From positions 1 to 40,074 of the forward strand of contig JAFGHX010000117.1 of the NCBI GenBank assembly GCA_016929905.1: a DNA stretch of 40,074 nucleotides, read 5' to 3'. The stretch comes from Kiritimatiellia bacterium (GTDB taxonomy: Bacteria > Verrucomicrobiota > Kiritimatiellia > JAFGHX01). Positions 30,601 to 38,593 of this stretch are shown here, one piece after another. The notes under the pieces were generated by a model. That model did not search any database and was not told the DNA's origin. It saw only the letters and a list, made by a program, of their open reading frames with translations. Made by a program: the position numbers and the translations under genes. Each line of letters starts with the position of its first letter. The stretch's first letter is position 1.

Positions 30601-32923
30601 GCCAGAGCCCGGCCTCCCGGCCTTGACGGATGTGATCCATCCGTCTTCCCCACACGTCGGCATTCTGCTGTCCGATACCGTGGCTTTCTTCCGCCCCGTA
30701 GATCAGTATGCCTTTCGTGAATCCGTATTCCGCGAGCTTCTTGTCGATTGCTTTGAGCCAATTGTCGTCGACCGAGGTCCACTCCGGTAACGGGGCATCC
30801 GGGGACGGCCTGTCATACAGTCTCTTGTTCGCTCCGCTGCCAATGAGCAACGATCGTGCCTGTGGCCACACGGCCCTGATTCTCTGCAAGTAGCCGTCCA
30901 TGCTGCCTGTTGCCCAGCCAACCGCGTGCCAATCGATCTTGCCCGCCTCATAGTCCACGATGTTCGGCCACCATGGCTGAAAGAAGGGACCATATCCGTG
31001 ATTCTTCAGATCCCGCAATGCCTGAAGCTGGTAGAATTGATTGCTCCGCGGGTCCGCTTCCGTGGGGGCCCGGCCGGAGACATGGGGCTCAGGCGCCCAG
31101 CCATACGGCAGGATGATCCATAGCCCGCCGGGCCGGTGGGCATGCAACCGCTCCGGTCTGACCAAGGAAAAGGGAAGAACCCGAACCTGCAATCGGAGTG
31201 CCGTCGCGGCTTGGCCGCTCGGCTTGATCCAGATATTCCCTTGGTAGAGGCCCGGCGCCGCGTCTTCTGGGATCTTCAAGGAAAGCCAGCCGCGCTGAGT
31301 GATGTCTTTGTAGAGATCTCGCGAGGGCCCCCAGTCGGGGAGAAAGACGCCTCGGATCTGATACTTGTACGTGCCTCGCTTGTCGGTCACCCGATTATGT
31401 CGTTGCTGCAGATACCAAATGCGAATCGCCCGTGCATCAATGGTGTGGCCTTGGCGGGTCCTCAAATTCTCGGCTTCAATCCGGACATCGTTCAGGTCCC
31501 GTAGGGGCCAGATGCTGAACGTGACGGGTTCGTATTCGCCCGGCGTGGCATACGTTTCGAGCGTTGTATCCACTTCGTACGGTTCGGGACGCGAGTTGTG
31601 CTCGACCCCGCGCATCCAATAACGGCGAAAGACCAGATAGCCGCGATCTCTGTCCGCACGACTCGGGGTATAGGACCCTGCGTCCTCACGGTTTGGAACC
31701 AGCTCCGCAAAATTCACCGCGAATTCTTGAGCCAGCGCGCGGTCCAGTTCCTGCATGGCCGCTTGATGTTCACGCTTCAGGGCCACAGGGGTAATCACGA
31801 GCCCGCAGATCCTTCCGTTCAGTGCCTGGACCGTCAGTGTCTCGTTCACCGCATCGATCTCGAAATCATGGCGTCTATACTGCCAGCGTAGGTATTTGTC
31901 AAAGACGGCCAATCCTTTGCGCTCGAGGTCGTCGTGCGTTACCAGTGTCGCCTGAACATGACGAAAATACTCCGTGTCCATGAGCTCATCGAGCGAACGG
32001 TTCTCGTTGACCACGGGCTCGCCATTCACACTGACCCGGTGATTCGTCTCCAGGATGTCGTTTCTCCAATAACGACCCGTGAACAGACTCACCGCATAGC
32101 GGCCGGGCGCAATCCTGCAGGCGAACGTGGCACGCTCTGCCCCCTGGCCATAGAGCCGGGTGGGATAATTGGGGTAGTTGTACTCATAGACCTTGGACCG
32201 TTTCGGCGGCGTTGTCCAACCGTAGTCTTTGCTTTGGGCGAAATCCCGATCGAAGGGTACCGGCGCAAACCCTCTTGCCGCCTCACCCTCTTCGATCACG
32301 AAATCGAACGCCAACGATTCCTTTGGCAACGCATAGTCGGCGGGCTCACTCAGCCTCTGGATCTGGATATCGTCGAACAGGATGGTCCCCGTGAAGATGC
32401 GTTCGGGGTGCGATTTTTGCAGCCGAATCTCGATATGGGCTTGTTCGGCGTGTTCGGGAACCGTGAACGTCGTCTCGCCTGACCGGAAATGGCTCATCGG
32501 TTTCGTCATGCCGCCGGAGAACAGCCTCGCCAATTTGGGATCGACCTTCAGTCTCCGTCCATCTCGGCCTGTGAACCGTACCCACGCCTGAAACGATTGC
32601 CCGATCTCGAGTCCGCTTTCGAGAATGCGCCATCGCATCGAGAACCGGTATCGCGCGTTGGGCTCGAGCCGCAGGGGCTCTATCGTTCGCGCCACGACCC
32701 GTTCGGCCTCTGTCCAACTGCTCAACTGCAGGCTCTGATTGCCATGCGCGGCTATCTTGGCATTGACGGTGAGCGAACTCGGCGGCCCTTGCTCGATCCT
32801 CCAGTTGGCGGGGAGTGTTCCCTGCATGGCTTCGAAGGAACCATTGAAGCTACTTTGTTCCACGGCGTGAGCGTGAAGGCAGAAGATGCACAACAGACTG
32901 ACGATCACGGCGAACGACTTCAT
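27617..32923 (-). CDS. Giant secreted mosaic: CBM-like domains, DUF4091/GH123-like barrel, CBM9-like, TolB-like propeller
   Basis: A 1768-aa exported protein. Order: signal peptide 1-20 (MKSFAVIVSLLCIFCLHAHA); CBM4/9-like sandwich about 22-192 (NGSFEAMQGTLPANWRIEQG); second beta-domain about 203-382; DUF4091-associated beta-domain about 430-590; TIM barrel about 600-915 with ILIYGAEESHG (740-750, likely acidic catalytic pair) and a DUF4091-type end (LREGVDDDAYVHTLKQYLE); CBM9-like domain about 1015-1220 (PIVLDGKLDEPCWRRAP, later WDDDVVEMFLD); a further beta-region to about 1410; and a TolB/PD40-type propeller about 1450-1768 (SADGKALAFVSEQEYPDVWL). Its start overlaps the NodB-like stop as ATGA, and AGGAG precedes it. 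DUF4091 barrels are related to GH123 hexosaminidases, so an amino-sugar glycosidase is plausible. Confidence 0.85.
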   Translation of the reverse strand: MKSFAVIVSLLCIFCLHAHAVEQSSFNGSFEAMQGTLPANWRIEQGPPSSLTVNAKIAAHGNQSLQLSSWTEAERVVARTIEPLRLEPNARYRFSMRWRILESGLEIGQSFQAWVRFTGRDGRRLKVDPKLARLFSGGMTKPMSHFRSGETTFTVPEHAEQAHIEIRLQKSHPERIFTGTILFDDIQIQRLSEPADYALPKESLAFDFVIEEGEAARGFAPVPFDRDFAQSKDYGWTTPPKRSKVYEYNYPNYPTRLYGQGAERATFACRIAPGRYAVSLFTGRYWRNDILETNHRVSVNGEPVVNENRSLDELMDTEYFRHVQATLVTHDDLERKGLAVFDKYLRWQYRRHDFEIDAVNETLTVQALNGRICGLVITPVALKREHQAAMQELDRALAQEFAVNFAELVPNREDAGSYTPSRADRDRGYLVFRRYWMRGVEHNSRPEPYEVDTTLETYATPGEYEPVTFSIWPLRDLNDVRIEAENLRTRQGHTIDARAIRIWYLQQRHNRVTDKRGTYKYQIRGVFLPDWGPSRDLYKDITQRGWLSLKIPEDAAPGLYQGNIWIKPSGQAATALRLQVRVLPFSLVRPERLHAHRPGGLWIILPYGWAPEPHVSGRAPTEADPRSNQFYQLQALRDLKNHGYGPFFQPWWPNIVDYEAGKIDWHAVGWATGSMDGYLQRIRAVWPQARSLLIGSGANKRLYDRPSPDAPLPEWTSVDDNWLKAIDKKLAEYGFTKGILIYGAEESHGIGQQNADVWGRRMDHIRQGREAGLWPRIHVATTCNTHWGTAVAITHADFPGLGMFHGVSKDAREFAEMAQATGKPFLLYGDKGRITPGFYLVKAGAYGTFREHYANCRGRQNDEWGQKIGQGVPHWTGALYSRAGRMVGSYLSEELREGVDDDAYVHTLKQYLEKSEADQRPAVRRARRLARAALSGILNFIDLDEISGRPFPPEDFDGLRWKAALATSLLCTALKGEPVGLSSGGSSESSLLAEVSVEKENQAQGDSRVVHELETVRVRPLAQPIVLDGKLDEPCWRRAPARNVFFQLGTLKPGEPATKAWVYSRNDVLYLGVRCEEPKPAGLKTRAQEYNVGNIWDDDVVEMFLDSNHDHDSYYHFAITPGSTRAGYCHRTRHRKNSGLNALAVRPEEWRGKAFVGKDFWSAELALPITALKIAPSFGLSVARSAPAHSLCVAWSLPRDWRWLHEPERFLDVYLPEVGAELEKWTPGHMVCGENRASFWLKGTPAGRQLRVKFVPPDGTPRWLAANLNESNNNTHRFDAGYALGKELGACYFNVYDGETSLGNYKIEYQADNFSAYLDRYFVRSGSSSRVPLHGQLAFPPGADLRGLRFEIDVLQNNRPVPGKRGTISQLSGRRFTAMLSLGDLALGVYDIRTRLFSPQDDVLKATYSEFEVLPGGLDAKARLDGIPSVQSPTSGQAFSTVIHSRAQGGIVTDNRHKDSSPSVSADGKALAFVSEQEYPDVWLLELETKRLARLTRSAQTERFPVIAPDGKSVAYLTTQGTTSHLYWLPVSNGTPIDFGAGDDILFSPDGKWLVSRDDQGLFIVNLETRKRRALASVGPGEAGTLRWRKAAEQDWIYYLAAGDLWRIGVRGGRAAGEPEKLFESTVDGNAQVNFNAFDLAPGTPADRETILAILDYSSLAVTSKDKGVLLTRRAGAPPAIKELGEMTEAMWIDETSFVFASDGTLYRQELGGKNEPLAGAGQDNAAGQIALPRDRSWVYFAARRSDRRGGEGKIRAKYTEICRAPLK

Positions 32924-34476
32924 CCTGTCTCCTTCTCTCGTTTGGCGGTTTTCCGCTCAAGACAGACGCCTTTACGTGTGTCCGAAGCAGGGCGGCCATC
33001 TCGGCCGCCCAAGGCCGGTCGATAGCTCCACGACTGCTGGCGGCCCTGCCAGCGGATCTGGTCCGGCGAATAGCCCGGCGGCGCGATGGTCGAGCTCGCC
33101 GTGCAGTTGTCGAAGAATGGGATGCGGGCGCAATCCGGGACGCCGGCTGTCGGCTGAACGGTCACCTCGTCGGGGAGCGACTCGGCCGCGAGGGCCCGCG
33201 CCAGCGCGAGCAGCAGCTCGCCGGGCCCGCAATCCACGCGATGACAGCGCAGGGCCGCGGGCAGCCGGCCGTGCGCGTTGACGTAGTTCGTGACCTGCCT
33301 GGCGCCAAGCAGGCAGGCCTGCCTGCTGAACGAGAGTTCAGACTTCGGAATCAACACCTCTTCCACGGGGCCCAGGGTTCGGCGAATCTGTACGTGGTCC
33401 GGCCGGCTGCCGTGAGCGAGCATGAACCCGGTGTACTGCGCGAGCGCCACGAGCGCGTCGGCGGCGGAAAGTGTGATGCCGCCCACCCTGGCGTGGTCGA
33501 ACCGCTGGGTCATTCGCCGGGCGAGCGCCTTCATCTGCGCGCCGGTCAGCCAGGGACCGGGCGATTCGGCATATTCGGCATAGGCTTTCGTGAAGGTTGC
33601 AGGGCGGATATCGTTCCGGGCGGCCAGCCAGCGAGCCGCCTTCCCGGTCCACTCGACGTGTGCGTCGGTGTCCGCCTTGGTCCGCGTGACCCCGCGTTCC
33701 CAACGGCGCCCGTGCGGGTACAAACCCGCCCGCCCGCCGGCGCCGGCCGCCCGGAACGGAATCGACCACTCGTACCACCCGCCCCACTCGGCCATGACCC
33801 AGCAGGCGGGGTGTCCCAGGACCGTCACGTGGCTGTGGCCCTTGGCCAGTTGCGCATCGAATGTCTCCTGGAATGCTTTCAGCTCGGCTTTCGGATCCAT
33901 CCGCGCGGGCCGCCTTCGCGACCGGTCCGGATCGTACTGGAACCCTCGCGCCCAGCTCCCCTGGCTGGAGACCACCCGGGAATGGCGGCCGAATACCAGA
34001 AGGCCCATCACCCAACCCACGCCGTCCAGCGGCGCACCCAACCCCCCGTTCCAGACCCGGACCCCGGCTTGCTGCATCGCGACTGACGTTGCGGGGCTGT
34101 GGTTGTTCTGATGCTGGCAGGTGGCAATAGGGAACTGGCCGCAGATCTCCGCCACATCCTGAAGTCCGGGCGTTTCGTACATGCGCCCCTTCTGCAGGGC
34201 GAGTTCCCAGGGATCGCGGTTCCCGTAGAGCAGTGCAGGCTCCGGATACTCGAATCCGTAGTTGCCGTGGTACGCGATGTCGTGGATCTTCAGCGCGTCG
34301 AGCACGTCTTTTCGACCCCGCTCCCGGAGCATGCGGGCTTTCTCGCCCGTCATGAAGTAGCAGGCCTGAATGCCCGCCTTCTCATAGAGCCGTGCCAGCC
34401 GCAGGACGGCATCGTCCGCCTCGGGGTTGATCGGATCTTCGGTGTCGAAACAGATGAAGACGTACGGCTTGCTCAT
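32920..34476 (-). CDS. Polysaccharide deacetylase-like (NodB-fold) protein
   Basis: A 518-aa protein whose N-terminal region resembles NodB-fold deacetylases: VFICFDTEDPINPEADDAV supplies the first Asp (Asp11, Asp14), GIQACYFMTGEKARML is strand 2 and DIAYHGNYGFEYPE the metal-binding loop. The usual HxxxH is not intact, since Gly replaces the second His, so chemistry may differ. The middle and C-terminal regions are unassigned, and the last ~30 residues are very basic and may be translated repeat DNA (an 8-bp stem hairpin lies at 32990-33010). No signal peptide is present. Its start overlaps the regulator stop and its stop overlaps the giant gene start, both as ATGA. Confidence 0.72.
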   Translation of the reverse strand: MSKPYVFICFDTEDPINPEADDAVLRLARLYEKAGIQACYFMTGEKARMLRERGRKDVLDALKIHDIAYHGNYGFEYPEPALLYGNRDPWELALQKGRMYETPGLQDVAEICGQFPIATCQHQNNHSPATSVAMQQAGVRVWNGGLGAPLDGVGWVMGLLVFGRHSRVVSSQGSWARGFQYDPDRSRRRPARMDPKAELKAFQETFDAQLAKGHSHVTVLGHPACWVMAEWGGWYEWSIPFRAAGAGGRAGLYPHGRRWERGVTRTKADTDAHVEWTGKAARWLAARNDIRPATFTKAYAEYAESPGPWLTGAQMKALARRMTQRFDHARVGGITLSAADALVALAQYTGFMLAHGSRPDHVQIRRTLGPVEEVLIPKSELSFSRQACLLGARQVTNYVNAHGRLPAALRCHRVDCGPGELLLALARALAAESLPDEVTVQPTAGVPDCARIPFFDNCTASSTIAPPGYSPDQIRWQGRQQSWSYRPALGGRDGRPASDTRKGVCLERKTAKREKETG

Positions 34477-35573
34477 CTTCCCGTCCCCGTTCTGACTCTC
34501 TCCATTCGCTCCGCGGGGATCAGCGTGCGCAGCACCTGCCGGTCACCCGTCGCGATCTTCTCCAGCAAGCGTTTGCAGGCGAGGAAGCCCATTTGCTCCA
34601 TCGGCAGATGAACAACCGCCACCCGCTTATCCTTCACGGGCAGCGCCTGATCGTTGATGAACACGACATCCCGCGTTCGTTTGCCGCGGGCCCAGTCGGC
34701 CAGCGGCTCACGCAACGCGCCATAGACCCCCCCCGAACAACACACGACCGCGTCGATCCGCTCGCGCCGGATGCGCGCAAGGGCCTTTGCCACCTCCTCG
34801 GGATCAAACGCGCTCAAGGGCCTGCCGTCGTAGGCCATGGCATGGAGAGAAGCTTCGGCGCGCTCGCCGAGCGCGCTCTGCAGTCCTTCCCAACGCAACG
34901 CGTAGTTTTCCTGCAGAGCGGACTCGCCCGAATAGGCCAACGTGACGAACAGTGTCCGCTTTCTGTTCCCGGCCAGCAGGTGCTCCCCGCACATCATGCC
35001 GGCCTCGTAGTTGTCACAGGCCACGGCGTCCACCGCATGGCCGCGGGGCAATTGATCCACGGCCACCACGGGCACGCCCGACTGCTGGTACAGGGGTATC
35101 TTCTCGGCTGTCCCGGTGCCGCAAATCAGAACGCCATCGATCACCGACGGCTGGCGCGCCAGGAATTTCTCCGCATCGGCGCCATGCTGAAACATCAGAA
35201 TGTGATCCGCCTGTTCCGCACACTTGTGCACCCCGCGAAAGATGGGCCACTCCAGCAACTGCCGGCTCTCCTCGCCGACCCCCCTGCTGGGGTAGAAGCA
35301 GAAGAGAATCGACCGCTCGGCGCGCCGCTCAGCCGGTGCGCGAGCCGACTTCGGTGCCCTGGCCAGAACCGTCCCCCTGCGCCCCTCCCGCCGCACGATG
35401 CCCCGCCCGGCCAGCGACTCGAGGACCGCGCGGATGGTGATCCGGCTGACGTTGAACCGCCGGCAAAGCTCCCGTTCGGGCGGAAGCACGTCTTCGGCCT
35501 GGAACCCGCCGGTCGAGATCCAGTAGAGCAATTCCTCCTCGACCCGCTGCCGTTTGAGCCCTTGGTTTCGCAT
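34473..35573 (-). CDS. GntR-type HTH / LacI-type sensor regulator
   Basis: A 366-aa regulator built like AraR. A GntR winged helix-turn-helix occupies residues 7-71 (PPERELCRRFNVSRITIRAV, then LESLAGRGIVRREGRRGTVL). A LacI/periplasmic-binding-protein-like sensor domain follows from about 85 to 360 (FRGVHKCAEQADHILMFQHG; FINDQALPVKDKRVAVVHLP). Such hybrids sense sugars and usually repress. ATG 35573 was chosen over 35606 because GAGGG lies seven bases upstream and homology starts there. It is the first gene of the operon, with a promoter and dyad directly upstream, so it probably controls its own operon. Confidence 0.9.
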   Translation of the reverse strand: MRNQGLKRQRVEEELLYWISTGGFQAEDVLPPERELCRRFNVSRITIRAVLESLAGRGIVRREGRRGTVLARAPKSARAPAERRAERSILFCFYPSRGVGEESRQLLEWPIFRGVHKCAEQADHILMFQHGADAEKFLARQPSVIDGVLICGTGTAEKIPLYQQSGVPVVAVDQLPRGHAVDAVACDNYEAGMMCGEHLLAGNRKRTLFVTLAYSGESALQENYALRWEGLQSALGERAEASLHAMAYDGRPLSAFDPEEVAKALARIRRERIDAVVCCSGGVYGALREPLADWARGKRTRDVVFINDQALPVKDKRVAVVHLPMEQMGFLACKRLLEKIATGDRQVLRTLIPAERMERVRTGTGR

Positions 35574-35618
35574 GGATTCCCTCGCAGATGCCCCTCCGGG
35601 GATCATTGGTCCTTTTTT

Positions 35619-35661
35619 GGTATCTTCCTAAAGGATATACCCACCGAAAATACCACGTCAA
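35619..35661 (-). promoter_or_regulatory. Promoter and dyad of the five-gene operon
   Basis: On the minus strand TTGACG (35661-35656) and TATATC (35639-35634) are 16 bases apart. An imperfect dyad, GGTAT (35619-35623) with ATACC (35638-35642) and inner TTCC/GGA, overlaps the -10 and start region, a typical repressor position. The leader to the ATG at 35573 is about 55 bases. Confidence 0.55.
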
Positions 35662-35737
35662 CCCCTCGGCCGGCAAAAACGCGCATGAGCAGGGGCGCGC
35701 GTCCGTCCGTTCCGTCTGTTCCCCTCTTGACGCGGGT

Positions 35738-35887
35738 TGGCCACCCCACCTATCCATTTGCGACTTCATGCCGACGATCGTGGAAGCGGCCACGGGAAAG
35801 GCCCCGGACGTGTGGGGCCGTAGCTTGCTCCCGCTCCTGCGCGAAGAGAAGGACGTGCCGTGGCGGGACGCGCTGAGCGGCAAGCGT
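35738..35887 (+). pseudogene. Sulfatase C-terminal fragment
   Basis: The plus-strand frame reads CDFMPTIVEAATGKAPDVWG followed by RSLLPLLREEKDVPWRDAL. This is the segment common to sulfatases after the metal site, where D-x-MPT-x-x-x-A is followed by G-x-SLLPLL-x-G and an RDA stretch. The catalytic half, the formylglycine motif and a start codon with ribosome site are all missing, and the frame then runs into the 3' end of the AraC gene. It is a remnant of a fifth sulfatase lost by deletion or rearrangement. Confidence 0.65.
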
Positions 35888-35892
35888 AGTGC

Positions 35893-36813
35893 TCAAGGCT
35901 TGGAATCGCGTGCTTCGGCCGCGTTGGGGCTGAACGGGCCGCCCCGTTGCCGAAAGGCCCGCGGGGTACAGCCGTAGTGCCGGGCAAGGAGGCGGTGGAG
36001 GTGGCTTTCGTCGGTGAATCCCCATCCGCGCGCGATCGCCTTGATGGGATCGGGCGTGCCTGTGAGCTGGGCGGCCGCGCCGCTGAGCCGGTGGCGCAGA
36101 GCGAACCGGGCAAAGGAGACGCCCATGAGCCGGCGGAAGAGGCGGATGAATCGGTCGCGGCTGAGCGCGCAAGCCTGCGCGGCTTCCTCGTTGGTGATCA
36201 GACGCCTGGCCTGAAGCGCGAGATCGAGGGCGGGAGTCAGGCGGTAGTACGCGCCCGCGGATCGCGTTTCGCCGGCGGGCGGGCCGGGGCTGATTTCGAT
36301 GACGCCCAGGAGCAGTTCCAGAAAGGCGAGTCGAAGCCGGGCGGCCTTGAACTCGCCGTTGGCTTCCCGTGCGGCCCGCACGCGCTCGGCCGCGGCGAGC
36401 AGGACGTCTCTTCGTTGCGCGGGCACGCGGGGCCGGTCCGCCACGGGCACGACGAACGGCGCCATCCAGTACACACCGGGCGCTTCCGGCCAGTACAGGT
36501 TCACCAGCAGCGACGGCCACACGACATTGACCACCGCCTCGCACGGCGCTTGCAACACCCGGTAGCCGTGCGGCTCCCAGATCCCGCAGAACCACACGTC
36601 GCCGGGCGCGCAGTCGAGCTGGGCCTTGCGGTAGAACCGCCGCATGCGCCCGCGCAGCACGACCCCCATCTCCAGGGCGTAGTGCATATCGAACAGCGGC
36701 TCCGGCCCGATGGTCTTGTGTCGCGCCAGCCCCACCGACACCGGCCGCGTCTCACACGCGGGCAGAGATGGCCTTTCGATCGGTCCTGTGATACCGCCTG
36801 ACTCCGCCGCCAT
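35893..36813 (-). CDS. AraC-family transcriptional regulator
   Basis: A 306-aa regulator with an N-terminal cupin-like sensor (LFDMHYALEMGVVLRGRMRR, then CAPGDVWFCGIWEPHG) and a C-terminal AraC double helix-turn-helix (NEEAAQACALSRDRFIRLFR; IKAIARGWGFTDESHLHRLL). Two ATGs are possible; 36813 is preferred over 36822 because AGGA lies eight bases upstream. It is divergent from the GH4 gene and most likely activates it. Octamers AATATACA at 36831-36838 and 36951-36958 near the two start codons are candidate half-sites. Confidence 0.9.
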   Translation of the reverse strand: MAAESGGITGPIERPSLPACETRPVSVGLARHKTIGPEPLFDMHYALEMGVVLRGRMRRFYRKAQLDCAPGDVWFCGIWEPHGYRVLQAPCEAVVNVVWPSLLVNLYWPEAPGVYWMAPFVVPVADRPRVPAQRRDVLLAAAERVRAAREANGEFKAARLRLAFLELLLGVIEISPGPPAGETRSAGAYYRLTPALDLALQARRLITNEEAAQACALSRDRFIRLFRRLMGVSFARFALRHRLSGAAAQLTGTPDPIKAIARGWGFTDESHLHRLLARHYGCTPRAFRQRGGPFSPNAAEARDSKP

Positions 36814-36870
36814 GGTCGTCATCCTGCTAAAATATACAATTATGGGCTTCGATTATCCAATGCGTCTACA

Positions 36871-36960
36871 TTGCATGATGCTAACCAGTAAGCATATATC
36901 AACGATAGAGCGTGGTGTGACGGCTGTCAAGCGGGTGTTGGCTGTACGAGAATATACAGC
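36871..36960. promoter_or_regulatory. Back-to-back overlapping promoters, AraC gene and GH4 gene
   Basis: Minus strand: TTGACA (36930-36925), 17 bases, TATCGT (36907-36902), for the AraC gene. Plus strand: TTGCAT (36871-36876), 18 bases, TATATC (36895-36900), for the GH4 gene. The two -10 elements are one base apart, so RNA polymerase could hardly occupy both at once. A dyad GCTGTA (36941-36946) and TACAGC (36955-36960) lies in the GH4 leader. Confidence 0.55.
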
Positions 36961-36975
36961 ATGGAGGGATGGGAG

Positions 36976-38394
36976 ATGCAGGAGAAGATCGTTCTGATCG
37001 GGGCGGGCAGTGCGGTATTCACGCGCGGGATCGTGGCGGATCTCATTCGTCGGGGCGAGCCGATCGAGCTGGCGCTGGTGGACACGGATCCACACGCGCT
37101 GGAGGTGGTGGCGCGGCTCTGCACAAAGATGATCGAAGCCACACGGGCGCCGCTCGAGCTGTCTGCGAGCACGGACCGGCGCGATGCGCTACCCGGCGCG
37201 ACGGCGGTAGTCTGCACGATCAGCGTTGGCGGGCGGCGCGCGTGGGAGCAGGACGTGCGCATCCCGCGCCAATACGGGATCCGTCAGCCGGTGGGCGACT
37301 CGGTGATGCCGGGCGGCACGTCGCGGGCGTTGCGGATGATCCCGCCGATGGTGGCGATTGCGGAGGACGTGCTGGACCTGGCGCCGGCGGCGCTGTTCTT
37401 CAACTACGGCAATCCCATGGCAGCCGTCTGTCGCGGCGTGCACAAGGCGACGGGCGCGAAAATGGTCGGCCTTTGCCACGGGGTGGTGGGTGTGGGCCGA
37501 TACCTGGCGCGCGTGCTCGACGTGCCGCGCGAGCGGTTCCGCTACACGGCGATCGGGATGAACCACCTCACCTGGTTCACCGAGGCGCGCGTGGACGGCG
37601 AGGATGCCATGCCGCGGCTGCACGAAATCGCGGCCGAGAAACTTGCCGGCATCCGCTACGACACGCTGGGCGCCAAACGCGAGGAAGACGGCACCGTCCG
37701 GCCGGGCGAGGAGCTCGACCAGCCGTTCTGCTGGCAGTTGTTCGAACTGTTCGGCGCGTTCCCGGCCGTGCACGATTCGCACGTCATGGAGTTCTTCCCT
37801 CAGTTTTTCGCTTCGGGGCAGTACTTCGGCAAGGTGGTTGGCGAGAACACGCGCTGCATCGAGAAGACCATCGCGCGCGGCGACAAGGTATTCCGGCAGA
37901 TGGAACAGGACGCGTTGTCGCCGGATCCGCTGCCGGCGAACTACTTCGACAGCATCACCGGCGAGCACGAGCAGGTCGTGGAAATTATCGAGAGCATTCG
38001 GACCGACGCGGGCCGGATCTACTCCGCGAACCTGCCGAACGCGGGGCAGGTGCCCAACCTGCCGATCGGCGCGGTGCTGGAGGCGAACGCCATTGCCGAC
38101 GGCGGGGGCATTCGGCACATCGCGCAGCCGCCGTTGCCCGCAGGGGTCGTCGGCACGCTGGCCACGCGTCTGGCGTGGGTGGACACGGTCGTGGAAGCGG
38201 CCCTGGAGGGCAGCCGCGACAAATTCATCCAGGCTCTGGTCCTCGACGGCAGCGTGCGTTCCCTGGCTCAAGCCACCGCGTTGGCCGACGAGCTGCTCGC
38301 CGCGCATGCGCAGCATCTGCCGCGGTTTGCACGGGCCGGGGCGATGCCCGACCAACCGGCGGAGCAGGAAGCGCCGGCGCTGGTGTCGGTGTGA
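36976..38394 (+). CDS. GH4 family glycosidase (alpha-galactosidase/galacturonidase type)
   Basis: A 472-aa NAD- and metal-dependent glycosidase. The Rossmann start [14 protein letters not shown] binds NAD. Asn146 in NYGNPMA, Cys167 in GLCHGVVG and His197 in GMNHLTW are the conserved substrate and Mn ligands. GH4 enzymes act by C3 oxidation and elimination on alpha-galactosides, alpha-glucosides or alpha-galacturonides; the CHG form fits the galactosidase/galacturonidase side rather than the phospho-sugar side, but specificity is not proven. ATG 36976 is preferred over 36961 because GGAGGG precedes it. Divergent from an AraC regulator. Confidence 0.94.
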   Translation: MQEKIVLIGAGSAVFTRGIVADLIRRGEPIELALVDTDPHALEVVARLCTKMIEATRAPLELSASTDRRDALPGATAVVCTISVGGRRAWEQDVRIPRQYGIRQPVGDSVMPGGTSRALRMIPPMVAIAEDVLDLAPAALFFNYGNPMAAVCRGVHKATGAKMVGLCHGVVGVGRYLARVLDVPRERFRYTAIGMNHLTWFTEARVDGEDAMPRLHEIAAEKLAGIRYDTLGAKREEDGTVRPGEELDQPFCWQLFELFGAFPAVHDSHVMEFFPQFFASGQYFGKVVGENTRCIEKTIARGDKVFRQMEQDALSPDPLPANYFDSITGEHEQVVEIIESIRTDAGRIYSANLPNAGQVPNLPIGAVLEANAIADGGGIRHIAQPPLPAGVVGTLATRLAWVDTVVEAALEGSRDKFIQALVLDGSVRSLAQATALADELLAAHAQHLPRFARAGAMPDQPAEQEAPALVSV

Positions 38395-38499
38395 GGACGC
38401 GTGAGGTCACAATCGAGTATTATCAGACTGCGTGCACTCGGGCACGGCACTGGTAAAGGGAGGAGGCGTTCGACTAGAATAAAGGCTCTCGGGTGAATT

Positions 38500-38561
38500 C
38501 GGCTCGCGAGACGCTCGCCCTCCAAGAGAGAGCGCATGGAGGGCGAGCGTCTCGCGAGCCG
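38500..38561. repeat. REP-like palindrome, copy 3 (perfect)
   Basis: Arms 38500-38524 and 38537-38561 are 25 bases each and exactly complementary, around a 12-base loop. The core is the same GGCTCGCGAGACGCTCGCC as copy 1. It lies 33 bases before the GTG start of the MttB-like gene, so it would fold in the leader of that mRNA or end the GH4 transcript. Confidence 0.92.
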
Positions 38562-38593
38562 GGCCAAACCAATGTCATGGGGTACGCACGCTG

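Noticed and set aside
32990..33010. GGGCGGCC/GGCCGCCC hairpin near the end of the NodB-like gene
   Set aside because: It lies inside the coding frame; it may be repeat DNA captured in the tail, but I could not show it to be a separate functional element.
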